Positions 1-8,490 of a DNA stretch of 64,000 bases are shown piece by piece. Positions within the stretch are counted from its first letter, which is position 1. Each line of letters opens with the position of its first letter. Both the position numbers and the translations under genes were made by a program. The notes below the pieces were generated by a model, which did no database searches, was not told the DNA's origin, and saw only the letters and a list, made by a program, of their open reading frames with translations. The DNA is taken from assembly GCF_003289645.1 (NCBI RefSeq), contig NZ_QLYX01000009.1, positions 62,001-126,000 on the forward strand. The letters are read 5' to 3'. The DNA comes from Actinomadura craniellae (GTDB taxonomy: Bacteria; Actinomycetota; Actinomycetes; Streptosporangiales; Streptosporangiaceae).

Positions 1-1
1 G

Positions 2-523
2 TACTGCCCGCGCTGCGGCGAGCCGACCCAGCCGGTCGCGGCCGGGCACGTGCGCGCCTGCCCGGCCTGCGGGGCCGAGCAGTTCCCCCGGGTGGACCCC
101 GCCGTCATCATGCTGGTCCGCGACGCCGACGACCGGCTGCTCCTGGCCCGGCACCCCGAATGGCCGGAGCGCCGGGTCTCGATCCTGGCCGGCTTCGTCG
201 AGCCGGGCGAGTCGCTGGAGCAGGCGGTGATCCGCGAGGTGCGCGAGGAGGTCGGTCTGGTCGTCGGCGACGTCCGCTACCTCGGCAGCCAGCCCTGGCC
301 GCTGCCGCAGAGCCTGATGCTCGGCTTCTTCTGCCAGGCCGAGCCGGACCAGGAACTGCACGAGGACGAGGAGGAGATCACCGACGCCCGCTGGTACGAC
401 CGCGACGAGCTCCAGGCCGCCGCCACCGCGGGCGACATCCTGCTGCCGGGCAAGATCTCCATTGCCCGGCAGCTCATCGAACGCTGGTACGGCGGGCCGC
501 TCCCGGGTTCCTGGGGCCTGTAG
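2..523 (+). CDS. nudC: NAD(+)/NADH pyrophosphatase NudC, 5' end missing
   Basis: NudC hydrolyses NAD(H) to NMN(H) and AMP and also removes NAD caps from RNA. The frame is open from base 2, so the N-terminal domain lies outside the window; 173 codons plus a TAG stop are visible. The fragment begins with the zinc ribbon, two C-x2-C pairs (CPRC and CPAC) about 19 residues apart. It continues with a complete Nudix box (GFVEPGE followed by REVREEVGL) and the SQPWPLPQS signature that separates NudC from other Nudix enzymes. It converges on the mycoredoxin gene only 8 bases away, the same neighbour as Rv3199c has in M. tuberculosis. Identification is secure; only the start is unknown. Confidence 0.93.
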   Translation, partial: YCPRCGEPTQPVAAGHVRACPACGAEQFPRVDPAVIMLVRDADDRLLLARHPEWPERRVSILAGFVEPGESLEQAVIREVREEVGLVVGDVRYLGSQPWPLPQSLMLGFFCQAEPDQELHEDEEEITDARWYDRDELQAAATAGDILLPGKISIARQLIERWYGGPLPGSWGL

Positions 524-531
524 GAAGGCCC

Positions 532-801
532 TCAGGAGAGGGTCGCCAGGTGCGCCTTGACGGCCTTGGCCGAGGGGTTCGTCATCGCCTTGCCGTCGGG
601 GAACAGCAGGGTGGGCACGGTCTGGTTGCCGCCGTTGACGCTCATCACGAACTCGGCCGCGGCCGGGTCCCGCTCGATGTCGACCTCGACCATTTCGATT
701 CCCTCGCGGGCGAGCTGGCTCTTCAGCCTGCGGCAGAAACCGCACCACGTCGTGGTGTACATGGTGAGCTGACCGGTGGCCGGCGTGGTCGGGGTGGTCA
801 T
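532..801 (-). CDS. mrx1: mycoredoxin (glutaredoxin-like)
   Basis: This is an 89-residue thioredoxin-fold protein with the redox motif W-C-G-F-C at residues 19-23 and a cis-proline TVP segment near residue 63. Mycoredoxins reduce mycothiol-mixed disulfides in actinobacteria, which use mycothiol in place of glutathione. The C-G-F-C motif is close to the CGYC of M. tuberculosis Mrx1. The position between nudC and a divergent uvrD2 reproduces the Rv3198A locus. Function is inferred from family and synteny. The 180-base gap to uvrD2 must hold both promoters. Confidence 0.9.
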   Translation of the reverse strand: MTTPTTPATGQLTMYTTTWCGFCRRLKSQLAREGIEMVEVDIERDPAAAEFVMSVNGGNQTVPTLLFPDGKAMTNPSAKAVKAHLATLS

Positions 802-984
802 CGGTACGTCGTCTCCCTTGGTGGTTCTTTGGCGATCCGTTGACTCGGCATTGAAGGAAACACCGGTGCCCGGCGGCTCATTCCGGCCCTATTCCATCGG
901 GTCCGGCGCCCCGGGGGGCGTGCGGGGGCGTTCCGAGCGGCCGTGGCGGCTGCAAGGATGAGGCCGGGGAGAGGAGTGAGGCGC

Positions 985-3078
985 ATGGGCCTGCCGTTGT
1001 CCGACCGGGTGGAGGCGGTGCTCGACGGGCTCGACCCCGAGCAGCGGGCGGTGGCCGAGGCGGTGCGCGGGCCGGTCTGCGTGCTGGCCGGTGCCGGGAC
1101 CGGCAAGACCCGGGCGATCACCCACCGCATCGCGTACGCGACGCTGACCGGCGCGGTCGCCCCGCAGCGGGTGCTGGCCGTGACGTTCACCAACCGCGCC
1201 GCCGGCGAGCTGCGTTCCCGGCTGCGCGCGCTGGGCGCCCCGGGCGTCCAGGCCCGCACCTTCCACGCGGCGGCGCTGCGCCAGCTGGGCTACTTCTGGC
1301 CGCGGGTGATCGGCGGCGAGCAACCCAAGATCATCGAGTCCAAGATCGCGCTGGTGGCCGACGCGGCCCGCGCCTGCCGGCTGTCCTACGGCCGCACCGA
1401 GCTGCGCGACATCGCCGGCGAGGTCGAGTGGGCCAAGGTCACCCAGACCCGGCCCGAGGAGTACCCGGCGGCGGTCGCCGGCAGCGCCCGCCGGCCCCCG
1501 GCCGACGTGGTCGACGTGGCCCGGGTCTACGCGATGTACGAGCAGCTGCGCCGCGAACGCAACCTGCTCGACTTCGAGGGGATGCTGGAGCTGACCGCGG
1601 CGGTCCTCGCCGAGCACCCCGACGTGGCCCGCCAGGTCCGCGACCAGTACCGGTACTTCGTCGTCGACGAGTTCCAGGACGTCAACCCGCTGCAGAAGCT
1701 GCTGCTCGACACCTGGCTGGGCGACCGCGACGACCTGTGCGTGGTCGGCGACCCCAGCCAGACGATCTACTCCTTCACCGGCGCGACCCCCGACTACCTT
1801 CTCGGTTTCACCCGCGACCACCCCGGCGCCACCGTGGTCCGGCTGGTGCGCGACTACCGCTCCACCCCGCAGGTCGTCCAGTTGGCCAACGAGGTGCTGG
1901 CCCGGGGCGGGGCGCGGCACCGGCTGGAACTCGTCGCGCAGCGGCCCACCGGCCCCGAGCCGGTCTACACCGAGTACGACGACGAGGTGGCCGAAGCCGA
2001 GGACGTCGCCCGCCGGGCCCGCAAGCTGATCGACGAGGGGGTACCCGCCCGCGAGATCGCGGTGCTGTTCCGCGTCAACGCCCAGTCCGAGACCTACGAG
2101 TCGGCCTTCGCCGACGCGGACGTGCCGTACGTGCTGCGTGGCGCCGAGCGCTTCTTCGAGCGGGCGGCGGTCCGCGAGGCGGTGATCCGGCTGCGCGGCG
2201 CCGCCCGCGCCGGGGCCGACGCCGAGACCGACGGCACGGGGCTGATCGCCACCGTCCGGCACGTGCTGGTCGGGGTGGGCTTCACCGACCGGGCGCCCGA
2301 GGGCACCGGCGCCGCCCGCGAGCGCTGGGAGTCACTGGCCGCGCTGGCCCAGCTCGCCGAGGACATGGCCGCCGACGACCCGAAGGCGGGCCTGCCCGAG
2401 TTCGTCGCCGAGCTGGAGGACCGCGCCGCCGCCCAGCACGCCCCGCCGCTGGAGGGGGTCACCCTGGCCTCCCTGCACACGGCCAAGGGCCTGGAGTGGG
2501 ACGCGGTCTTCCTCGTCGGCCTGGTCGAGGGCACCCTGCCGATCGTCTACGCCGACACCCCCGGCAAGGTCGAGGAGGAGCGGCGGCTGCTGTACGTGGG
2601 GGTGACCCGGGCCCGCGAGCACCTCGCCCTGTCCTGGGCGCTGGCCCGGTCGCCCGGCGCGCGCAAGGGCCGCCGGCCGTCCCGGTTCCTGGAGGGGCTG
2701 GCCCCGCAGACCGTCACCCCCGCCCCCGCCCGGGTCGACCGCACCCGCCGGCGCGCCGCGAGCCGGGGCCCGCAGCCCTGCCGGGTCTGCGAGCGGCCGC
2801 TGACCGCGGCCCTGGAGCGCAAGCTCGGCCGCTGCGAGACCTGCCCCGCCGACCTGGACGAGGCGCTGCTGCTGCGGCTGAAGGAGTGGCGGGCCGGCGT
2901 CGCCCGGGAGCAGAAGGTCCCGGCGTACGTCGTCTTCACCGACGTGACGCTCCAGGCGATCGCCGAGCGCGGTCCGGCCACGCTGGAGGAACTGGCCGGC
3001 ATCCCCGGGGTCGGTGCGGCCAAGCTTGACCGGCACGGTTCCGCCGTCCTCGCCCTCGTCACCGGGGCAGATAGGTGA
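985..3078 (+). CDS. uvrD2: ATP-dependent DNA helicase UvrD2
   Basis: UvrD2 is a superfamily 1 3'-5' helicase. Walker A is AGAGTGKT near residues 35-42, Walker B is VVDEFQD, and the SF1 motifs continue through TLASLHTAKGLEWD and YVGVTRAR. The C-terminus carries the UvrD2 hallmarks: a four-cysteine element (CRVC followed by CETC) and an HRDC domain over the last 75 residues. The start at 985 is chosen because it follows a GGAGTGAGG-like ribosome binding site; an upstream in-frame ATG at 943 lacks one. The protein is 697 residues, normal for the family. Its mycobacterial orthologue is essential, and the HRDC and tetracysteine parts are known to matter for unwinding. Confidence 0.94.
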   Translation: MGLPLSDRVEAVLDGLDPEQRAVAEAVRGPVCVLAGAGTGKTRAITHRIAYATLTGAVAPQRVLAVTFTNRAAGELRSRLRALGAPGVQARTFHAAALRQLGYFWPRVIGGEQPKIIESKIALVADAARACRLSYGRTELRDIAGEVEWAKVTQTRPEEYPAAVAGSARRPPADVVDVARVYAMYEQLRRERNLLDFEGMLELTAAVLAEHPDVARQVRDQYRYFVVDEFQDVNPLQKLLLDTWLGDRDDLCVVGDPSQTIYSFTGATPDYLLGFTRDHPGATVVRLVRDYRSTPQVVQLANEVLARGGARHRLELVAQRPTGPEPVYTEYDDEVAEAEDVARRARKLIDEGVPAREIAVLFRVNAQSETYESAFADADVPYVLRGAERFFERAAVREAVIRLRGAARAGADAETDGTGLIATVRHVLVGVGFTDRAPEGTGAARERWESLAALAQLAEDMAADDPKAGLPEFVAELEDRAAAQHAPPLEGVTLASLHTAKGLEWDAVFLVGLVEGTLPIVYADTPGKVEEERRLLYVGVTRAREHLALSWALARSPGARKGRRPSRFLEGLAPQTVTPAPARVDRTRRRAASRGPQPCRVCERPLTAALERKLGRCETCPADLDEALLLRLKEWRAGVAREQKVPAYVVFTDVTLQAIAERGPATLEELAGIPGVGAAKLDRHGSAVLALVTGADR

Positions 3079-3249
3079 AAAGTGTGTGAAAAGGCCCACG
3101 CCATCCGGGGCGAGAGTGCTAGTGCAGGCCGCTGAGCTGCGGCGATGCTCCGCTCCGCGCAACGTTCTCCGGGGTACGGCACGGTTCACGGCACCGGGCC
3201 TGGTTGACTGGCCCGCGTGCTTGACGACGCGCCGCGAGCGGAGCCTGCG

Positions 3250-4116
3250 ATGAACCCCGCGCTGAAAGAGCTGCTCACCCTGCTGGACCTGGAGCAGATC
3301 GAGAACGACATCTTCCGGGGACGCAGCCCCGACGAGAGCCGGCAGCGGGTCTTCGGCGGCCAGGTGGCGGGGCAGGCCCTGGTGGCGGCCGGCCGGACGG
3401 TGCCGGTGAACCGCCCGGTGCACTCCCTGCACGCTTACTTCATCCGGCCCGGCGACCCGTCGGTCCCGATCGTCTACACGGTCGACCGGGTGCGCGACGG
3501 GCGCTCGTTCACCACCCGGCGGGTGGTGGCCGTACAGCACGGCAAGGCGATCTTCACGCTCTCGGCGTCGTTCCAGATCGTCGAGAAGGGCCCCGAGCAC
3601 CAGGCGCCGATGCCCGAGGTGCCCGCCCCGGAGACGCTGCCCACCATGGAAGAGCGCATCACGCCGATCTTCGGCGAGAAGGCCGCCGAGATGTTCGGCC
3701 GCCGCCGGCCCTTCGACATCCGGCACGCCACCCCGCTCACCTACGAGGCGGTCAAGGACCCGAGCCTGATCACCGACAGGACGAACGTGTGGCTCAAGGT
3801 GGACGGCGAACTGCCCGACGACCCGCTGCTGCACGTGTGCCTGATGACGTACGCGTCCGACATGACGCTGCTCGACACCGTGCTGCTCAACCACGGTCTG
3901 GCCTGGAACGACGGGCGTACGATGGGTGCCAGCCTGGACCACGCCATGTGGTTCCACCGGCCGTTCCGGGCCGACGACTGGCTGCTGTACGCGCAGGACA
4001 CGCCGTTCGCCGGGAGCGCCCGGGGCCTGGCCCACGGGCAGGTCTTCACCCGCTCCGGAGAGCTCGTGGTCTCGGTGATGCAAGAAGGGCTCGTCAGGGT
4101 CGTAGACGCTGACTGA
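3250..4116 (+). CDS. tesB: acyl-CoA thioesterase II
   Basis: TesB hydrolyses medium and long acyl-CoA to free acid and CoA. The 288-residue protein shows a double hot-dog layout. The N-terminal half has VFGGQVAGQALVAA and HSLHAYFIRPGD, and the C-terminal half has MTYASDMTLLDT and LDHAMWFHRPFR; both halves are typical of TesB. The ATG at 3250 is preceded by GCGGAG at good spacing, and a GTG at 3217 is a weaker alternative. It is inserted between uvrD2 and whiB7, where M. tuberculosis has no such gene, and may supply lipid turnover for the CoA-based pathways later in the window. Confidence 0.92.
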   Translation: MNPALKELLTLLDLEQIENDIFRGRSPDESRQRVFGGQVAGQALVAAGRTVPVNRPVHSLHAYFIRPGDPSVPIVYTVDRVRDGRSFTTRRVVAVQHGKAIFTLSASFQIVEKGPEHQAPMPEVPAPETLPTMEERITPIFGEKAAEMFGRRRPFDIRHATPLTYEAVKDPSLITDRTNVWLKVDGELPDDPLLHVCLMTYASDMTLLDTVLLNHGLAWNDGRTMGASLDHAMWFHRPFRADDWLLYAQDTPFAGSARGLAHGQVFTRSGELVVSVMQEGLVRVVDAD

Positions 4117-4166
4117 GCCCGTCTGGTTCCCTCGAAAAAAGATTAAAACCGCAGGTCAAAAATGCC

Positions 4167-4196
4167 TTGATTGATTTGCGGATGTCCCCGTACGCT
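4167..4196 (+). promoter_or_regulatory. whiB7 promoter
   Basis: A -35 element TTGATT (4167-4172) and a -10 element TACGCT (4191-4196) are 18 bases apart. An A-rich block, TCAAAAATG, ends two bases before the -35. WhiB7-SigA promoters are known to have an AT-rich site next to the -35 box bound by the WhiB7 AT-hook, so autoregulation is expected. The assignment rests on position and motif only. Confidence 0.6.
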
Positions 4197-4202
4197 CAAC
4201 GC

Positions 4203-4659
4203 GAGCACTCAGACAGGCGAGCGCACTCGCGCCCGCACGAGTAGCAGAGAGGTGGTGTGCAGTCCGGTGATCAGCAATCTGACGATCAAATCAGCGCAGA
4301 GCTGGACTGCAGTGCTGCCCGGCATGTATGCCGACGGACCATTCATGTCCGTTCCCGCACACCTCGTCGATTCGCAGCTCTGCGCCCCGGCCTGGCAGGC
4401 CGAGCCCGCGCGACTGCGTGACGTGCGGCAAGCCCAGGAAGCGCAGAGGGGGAGTGTCTTCGCAGGCATCCCCGTCATCGCCCCGACGGCCCACATGACC
4501 ACCAAGCGTGGCGTGCCGGGTTCGTGGACCTGGAGGCGACCGGTTTAGACCACCGGCACAGCCCCCAGGCCGCGGATCCGACACCGGATCCGCGGCCTCT
4601 TTGTTTTGGCCGGAGAACCACCCGAGAAAACCCGTTGAGATCCAACGAGAGGGATCAAG
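4203..4659 (+). promoter_or_regulatory. long whiB7 leader with candidate uORF
   Basis: About 455 bases separate the promoter from whiB7. In other actinobacteria this leader encodes an upstream reading frame whose slowed translation prevents termination before whiB7. Here one frame stays open from GTG codons at 4252-4257, next to GAGAGG, to a TAG at 4546-4548. That stop lies 18 bases before the terminator stem at 4567. Internal ATG codons at 4324 and 4345 could give shorter peptides. Which start is used cannot be decided from sequence; the leader and terminator architecture is clear. Confidence 0.55.
4567..4607 (+). terminator. intrinsic terminator/attenuator in the whiB7 leader
   Basis: A perfect 14-bp stem (4567-4580 with 4585-4598) and a 4-base loop are followed by CTTTGTTTT. 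This is the only intrinsic terminator with a real T-tract that I found in this GC-rich window. It sits 53 bases before the whiB7 start, so it must act conditionally. It fits the known antibiotic-induced attenuation of whiB7. Confidence 0.85.
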
Positions 4660-4938
4660 TTGACTCCGATGCAGGGGGCACTCGCCGTGCGCGAGGAGGA
4701 CCTCGAGCTGCCTTGCCGTACCGACCCGGAGCTCTTCTTCGCTGAGACCCCGGCCGATGTCGAGCTGGCCAAGGCCCTGTGCCTGGACTGCCCGATCCTC
4801 AAGTCCTGCCTGGCCGGCGCGCTGGAGCGTGCCGAGCCGTGGGGTGTCTGGGGCGGCGAGCTGTTCGTCCGTGGCGTCGTCGTGCCGCGCAAGCGGCCGC
4901 GGGGCCGTCCGCGCAAGAACGCCGAAGTGGTCGCGTGA
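4660..4938 (+). CDS. whiB7: WhiB-family regulator WhiB7
   Basis: WhiB7 is an iron-sulfur transcription factor that binds SigA and activates intrinsic antibiotic-resistance genes. The 92-residue protein has the four cluster cysteines at residues 19, 41, 44 and 50, the G-V-W-G-G turn at 62-66 that contacts SigA, and a C-terminal AT-hook (RGRPRKN) that is specific to the WhiB7 subgroup. A TTG at 4660 is five bases after GAGAGGGA; an ATG at 4669 is the alternative. It lies between uvrD2/tesB and the ABC1 kinase, as in M. tuberculosis. A small gene overlaps or follows closely. Confidence 0.95.
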   Translation: MTPMQGALAVREEDLELPCRTDPELFFAETPADVELAKALCLDCPILKSCLAGALERAEPWGVWGGELFVRGVVVPRKRPRGRPRKNAEVVA

Positions 4939-5036
4939 CCGAGATGGCCCACACCGACACGCGGAACGATCGAAGGGAAGCCGTGGCCGCGCTCCCCGAG
5001 CGGGGGGCGCGGTCGCGCGCCGCACAGGAGCAGACG

Positions 5037-5201
5037 ATGAGCCTACTGAGCGTAGAACTGTCCAGAGAACGAATACGCGAGCTGGAGCGCCGGTCCGAGC
5101 GCCGGCACCTGGTCGCGCGGGCGCGTGCCGTGCGGCGCGCCCGCCGGGGCGCCCTGATCAGGGCGATCCGGTTGAGCGGGGACGTCCGGCCCCCGCACTG
5201 A
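5037..5201 (+). CDS. small basic protein of unknown function downstream of whiB7
   Basis: The 54-residue product is rich in Arg (about a quarter of residues) and looks like one long amphipathic helix (ELSRERIRELERRSERR). The ATG at 5037 follows GGAG at proper spacing. A GTG at 4935, overlapping the whiB7 stop as GTGA, would give an 88-residue form. It is probably cotranscribed with whiB7. I do not recognise a domain; the charge suggests nucleic-acid or ribosome contact, which is inference. Confidence 0.5.
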   Translation: MSLLSVELSRERIRELERRSERRHLVARARAVRRARRGALIRAIRLSGDVRPPH

Positions 5202-5211
5202 GCCACGAACC

Positions 5212-5240
5212 GCCCCCGCCCGGGACATCCGGGCGGGGGC
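5212..5240. terminator. GC-rich hairpin after the whiB7 operon
   Basis: A perfect 12-bp stem, GCCCCCGCCCGG (5212-5223) with its complement (5229-5240), has a 5-base loop. It lacks a T-tract. It lies 11 bases after the small gene and in front of the convergent ABC1 kinase gene, so a role in ending transcription is plausible. Confidence 0.5.
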
Positions 5241-5360
5241 CCGAGCCAAGAGCGCCCGCCGGCACCGGTAGCGCGCCGCCGCCCTTCTTGGATGGTTTGG
5301 CGGCAGGCGCCCCCCGGCCGGGCCTCCGGAGTGTCGGCCCCCTATGGCCGGCGCTCGGCC

Positions 5361-5395
5361 GCGGGCCCCGCGTTCACCACCTGCGCGGGGCCCGC
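5361..5395. terminator. hairpin between convergent genes
   Basis: A 12-bp perfect stem (5361-5372 with 5384-5395) has an 11-base loop. It lies between the whiB7 operon and the 3' end of the ABC1 kinase gene and could serve both strands. No T-tract is seen on either side. Confidence 0.4.
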
Positions 5396-5479
5396 CGCAT
5401 GCCCGGGGTCAGCCGGCGGCCGTCACTCCCAGCGGGCTTTCAGGCCGGCGTAGACCCCGCCGCATGCCCGGGGTCAGCC
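5391..5479. repeat. 24-bp direct repeat at the 3' end of the ABC1 kinase gene
   Basis: The 24 bases at 5391-5414 recur exactly at 5456-5479. The second copy encodes the last residues of the kinase; the first lies just outside the gene. It looks like a local duplication of the gene end. Confidence 0.7.
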
Positions 5480-6840
5480 AGCGCGGCCTCCTCGGCCTCT
5501 TCTCCGTCGTCGGCGAAACCGGGCACCCAGGTCAGTGCCTCGCCGCGGAAGGGGCCCTCGGCCTCCAGTTGGCACAGCACTCCGGTTCCCGCGGTGACAA
5601 CCCGGTGGATGAGCACGTACGAGGGCGGCAGGTTGAGCTGCCGGACGACGTTGGTGGGCCGCAGGTCGGTGACCCGGGCGGCCTCCTGCCGCAGCCACTC
5701 GCGGCTGAACTTGAACGTGTCCTCGATCAGCGGTTCGGCGATCGGGGCGATGAAGGCGTGCAGCGACTCGGGGTCGACCTCGACGCCCTCGCGCAGGAAG
5801 TTCTCCGCGCGCAGTTCCTGCTCGATCTTGTCGACGTCGAGCAGGGTGCCGATGCGCATGAGCACCCCGATCCGCCGGTGGAAGCCGCCGGGCAGCCGGT
5901 CGACCGCACCGAAGTCGATCACACCGAGCCGGCCGTCGGGCAGCAGCAGGTAGTTGCCGGGGTGCGGGTCGGCGTGCAGCAGCCCGCACCGGGCGGGGCC
6001 GGAGAACAGGAAGCGGCAGTAGAGCAGGCCCGCCCGGTCACGTTGCTCCTGGGTGCCGGAGCTGATGATCTTCGACAGCGGGGTGCCGTCGTCGATCCAT
6101 TCGGTCACCAGTACGTGGCCGGACTGGGCGATCACCTCGGGGACGAAGAAGTCGGGGTCGTCCTTGTACGCCTGGTGGAAGGAGCGCTGCGAGTCGGCCT
6201 CGATGGTGTAGTCGAGTTCCTCGGCCACCCGCTCCTTGAGTTCGGCGAGCATCTCCTTGATCTCCAGCCCCGGCATCAGGGCCGCGAACAGCCGGCTCAG
6301 CCGGGCCATCTGGTTGAAGTCGCCCATCAGGGCCTTGCCGGCCCCGGGGTACTGCACCTTGACGGCGACGGCGCGCCCGTCCTTCCAGACCGCCTTGTGC
6401 ACCTGGCCGATCGACGCGGCGGCGGCCGGCCGGTCGTCGAACTCGGCGAACTGGTCCCGCCAGTCGGCGCCCAGGTTCTCGGCCAGGACGTTGTGCACCG
6501 TTCTGGCGGGCAGCGGTGGCGCGGCGTCCTGCAACTTGGTGAGGGTGGCCCGGTACGGCCCGGCGATCTCGGGCGGCAGCGCGGCCTCGAAGATCGAGAG
6601 CATCTGGCCGACCTTCATCGCTCCGCCCTTGAGCTCGCCGAGCACCTTGAAAAGCTGTTCGGCGGTGCGCTGCTGGATCTCCAGCGCCACCATCTCGGCG
6701 GGCTTGCCCAGGGTGCGCTTGCCCATGCCGAGCGCGGTACGGCCGGCGAAACCGATGGGGAGGGACGCAAGCTTTGCTGTCCGCGTCACCGCGCGGCGGG
6801 GGAGGTCGCTCACAGGCTCATTGTCCGGGATCGGTGTCAT
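5440..6840 (-). CDS. ABC1/UbiB-family atypical kinase-like ATPase (Rv3197 type)
   Basis: The 466-residue protein has the family signature K-V-G-Q (GGAMKVGQMLS), the alanine-rich ATP loop AAASIGQVH, the catalytic HADPHPGN and the metal-binding VIDFGAV. UbiB/Coq8 proteins are ATPases that assist quinone or lipid metabolism. The actinobacterial branch next to whiB7 (Rv3197) belongs to the WhiB7 regulon and has been tied to macrolide tolerance. The start at 6840 (MTPIPDNEP) is preferred over an upstream one because homology-like sequence begins there, but no strong ribosome binding site is visible. No membrane anchor is obvious. Confidence 0.88.
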   Translation of the reverse strand: MTPIPDNEPVSDLPRRAVTRTAKLASLPIGFAGRTALGMGKRTLGKPAEMVALEIQQRTAEQLFKVLGELKGGAMKVGQMLSIFEAALPPEIAGPYRATLTKLQDAAPPLPARTVHNVLAENLGADWRDQFAEFDDRPAAAASIGQVHKAVWKDGRAVAVKVQYPGAGKALMGDFNQMARLSRLFAALMPGLEIKEMLAELKERVAEELDYTIEADSQRSFHQAYKDDPDFFVPEVIAQSGHVLVTEWIDDGTPLSKIISSGTQEQRDRAGLLYCRFLFSGPARCGLLHADPHPGNYLLLPDGRLGVIDFGAVDRLPGGFHRRIGVLMRIGTLLDVDKIEQELRAENFLREGVEVDPESLHAFIAPIAEPLIEDTFKFSREWLRQEAARVTDLRPTNVVRQLNLPPSYVLIHRVVTAGTGVLCQLEAEGPFRGEALTWVPGFADDGEEAEEAALADPGHAAGSTPA

Positions 6841-6986
6841 TCTTGCCACAACGACCTTGGGGATTCCTTGGCCGGTAATTACCTCCACTGTAGCTACCTG
6901 CACAAACTGGGTAAGTGTGCGCTTTCTCACCCTGGTCTCCAGGGGCGCCCGGCCCGGCGCGGCCCCGCCGCACTACTCTCCCGACC

Positions 6987-7775
6987 ATGTCCGATGAGCT
7001 GCTGATCGACCGCCGTCCTGACGGGATCGCCGTCCTCACGCTGAACGCCCCCGAGCGTCGCAACGCCATGTCCGACGAGATGACCGCCGCCTGGACGGAG
7101 GCGATGGCCGGGCTGCGCACCGACCCCGACCTGCGGTGCGTCGTCGTGACGGGCGCCGGCACCGCCTTCACCTCCGGCGGCGACCTGTCCTGGATCGGCG
7201 AGGGCAACGCGCTGGAGGTCCCCGCACTGCGCGACCGGATGCTGCGGTTCTACCGCGACTGGCTGGAGATCCGGCGGCTGGAGGTACCGACCATCGCGGC
7301 GATCAACGGGCACGCGGTGGGAGCCGGGCTCTGCCTGGCCCTCGCCTGCGACCTGAGGTACGCCGCCGCCGGGGCCAAGCTGCTCGCCCCCTTCACCGCC
7401 CTGGGGCTGCACCCCGGCATGTCGGCCACCTGGCTGCTGCCGGAGGTGGCGGGGCTGCCGCTGGCCCGCGAAATGCTCTTCACCGGACGGGCGGTCACCG
7501 GCGCGCAGGCCGAGACGTACGGCCTGGTCAACCGGGCCGTGCCCGACGGCGAGGCGCTGACGGAAGCGCTGTCGGTGGCCGCGGACATCGCCGTCAAGGC
7601 GCCCATCGCCACCCGCCTCACCAAGGTGGCGCTCGCTGGCGGCGGCCACGCCGACATGGAGACGGCGCTGCGCTGGGAGTCGCTGGCGCAACCGGTCACC
7701 ATGGCCTCGCAGGACCTGCTCGAAGGGCTCGCCGCCCAGCGCGAGCGCCGCCGCCCCGAGTTCACCGGGCACTGA
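6987..7775 (+). CDS. enoyl-CoA hydratase/isomerase family protein
   Basis: The 262-residue crotonase-fold protein has an oxyanion-hole segment (GTAFTSGGDLSWIG) and AAINGHAVGAGLCLALACDLRYA. The second catalytic region REMLFTGRAVTGAQAETYGLV keeps a Glu in the place of crotonase Glu164. The region that normally carries Glu144 reads LGLHPGMSATW and has no Glu. The reaction may therefore be isomerisation, hydrolysis or another crotonase chemistry instead of hydration. It stands alone, divergent from the ABC1 kinase. The ATG at 6987 was chosen by homology; upstream codons look non-conserved. Confidence 0.82.
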   Translation: MSDELLIDRRPDGIAVLTLNAPERRNAMSDEMTAAWTEAMAGLRTDPDLRCVVVTGAGTAFTSGGDLSWIGEGNALEVPALRDRMLRFYRDWLEIRRLEVPTIAAINGHAVGAGLCLALACDLRYAAAGAKLLAPFTALGLHPGMSATWLLPEVAGLPLAREMLFTGRAVTGAQAETYGLVNRAVPDGEALTEALSVAADIAVKAPIATRLTKVALAGGGHADMETALRWESLAQPVTMASQDLLEGLAAQRERRRPEFTGH

Positions 7776-7935
7776 CTGGGAGTGGAGATGGCTGTGACGT
7801 CCAGGTCAACAGCTGCCCACGAGCTGGGTGGAAATTGTGGAAACATTGGGGATCTGTTGAATTAACCCGTCCTGAGCTGGGCGAACTCGTGGCACCCCCT
7901 GTGGGGAACGCCAACTTTTAGGTAACGTTCCCAAG

Positions 7936-8490
7936 GTGCCCCCCAACGTCGAGGTCCGCCGCAGCGCCCGACGCCGACGGACCGTGTCCGCATACCGTGA
8001 CGGTGACAAAACCGTGGTGACGGTGCCCTCCCGCCTGAGCGAGGCGCAGGAGGAACAATGGATCGCGACCATCCTGGAACGCCTGGCCGAACGCGAGCGC
8101 CGCAGACGGCCCAGCGACGAGGCCCTGTTCGACCGGGCTCGCGACCTGTCGCGCCGCTACCTGGAGGGCCGCGCCGAACCGGTGAGCGTCCGCTGGGTCG
8201 ACAACCAGCGCACCCGGTGGGGGTCGTGCACGCCCGAGGACGGCACGATCAGGTTGTCCACCCGGCTGCGGGGCATGCCCGCCTGGGTCGTCGACTACGT
8301 GATCGTGCACGAGCTGGCGCACCTGCTCGTCCCCGGGCACGGGCCGGAGTTCTGGGCCCTGGTCGGCCGCTACCCCAAGACCGAACGGGCCCGCGGCTAC
8401 CTGGAGGGTGTGGTGGCCGCCGCCCACCTGCCCGCCGAGCCGCCCCACGAGCCGTCCCACCAGGGCGACCTGCACGAGGCCGCCGGGTGA
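7936..8490 (+). CDS. YgjP/WLM-type zinc metallohydrolase (M48-like)
   Basis: The 184-residue protein carries RWGSC at 94-98, the zinc motif HELAH at 125-129 and a third histidine in GHGPEFW near 135. This is the layout of the YgjP (DUF45) metal-dependent hydrolases related to SprT/WLM peptidases. The GTG start at 7936 has no clear ribosome binding site and sits about 10 bases after a TAGGTA box, so it may be leaderless. It overlaps the next gene by 4 bases (GTGA), implying translational coupling. A homologue lies in the same core block in mycobacteria. Confidence 0.85.
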   Translation: MPPNVEVRRSARRRRTVSAYRDGDKTVVTVPSRLSEAQEEQWIATILERLAERERRRRPSDEALFDRARDLSRRYLEGRAEPVSVRWVDNQRTRWGSCTPEDGTIRLSTRLRGMPAWVVDYVIVHELAHLLVPGHGPEFWALVGRYPKTERARGYLEGVVAAAHLPAEPPHEPSHQGDLHEAAG

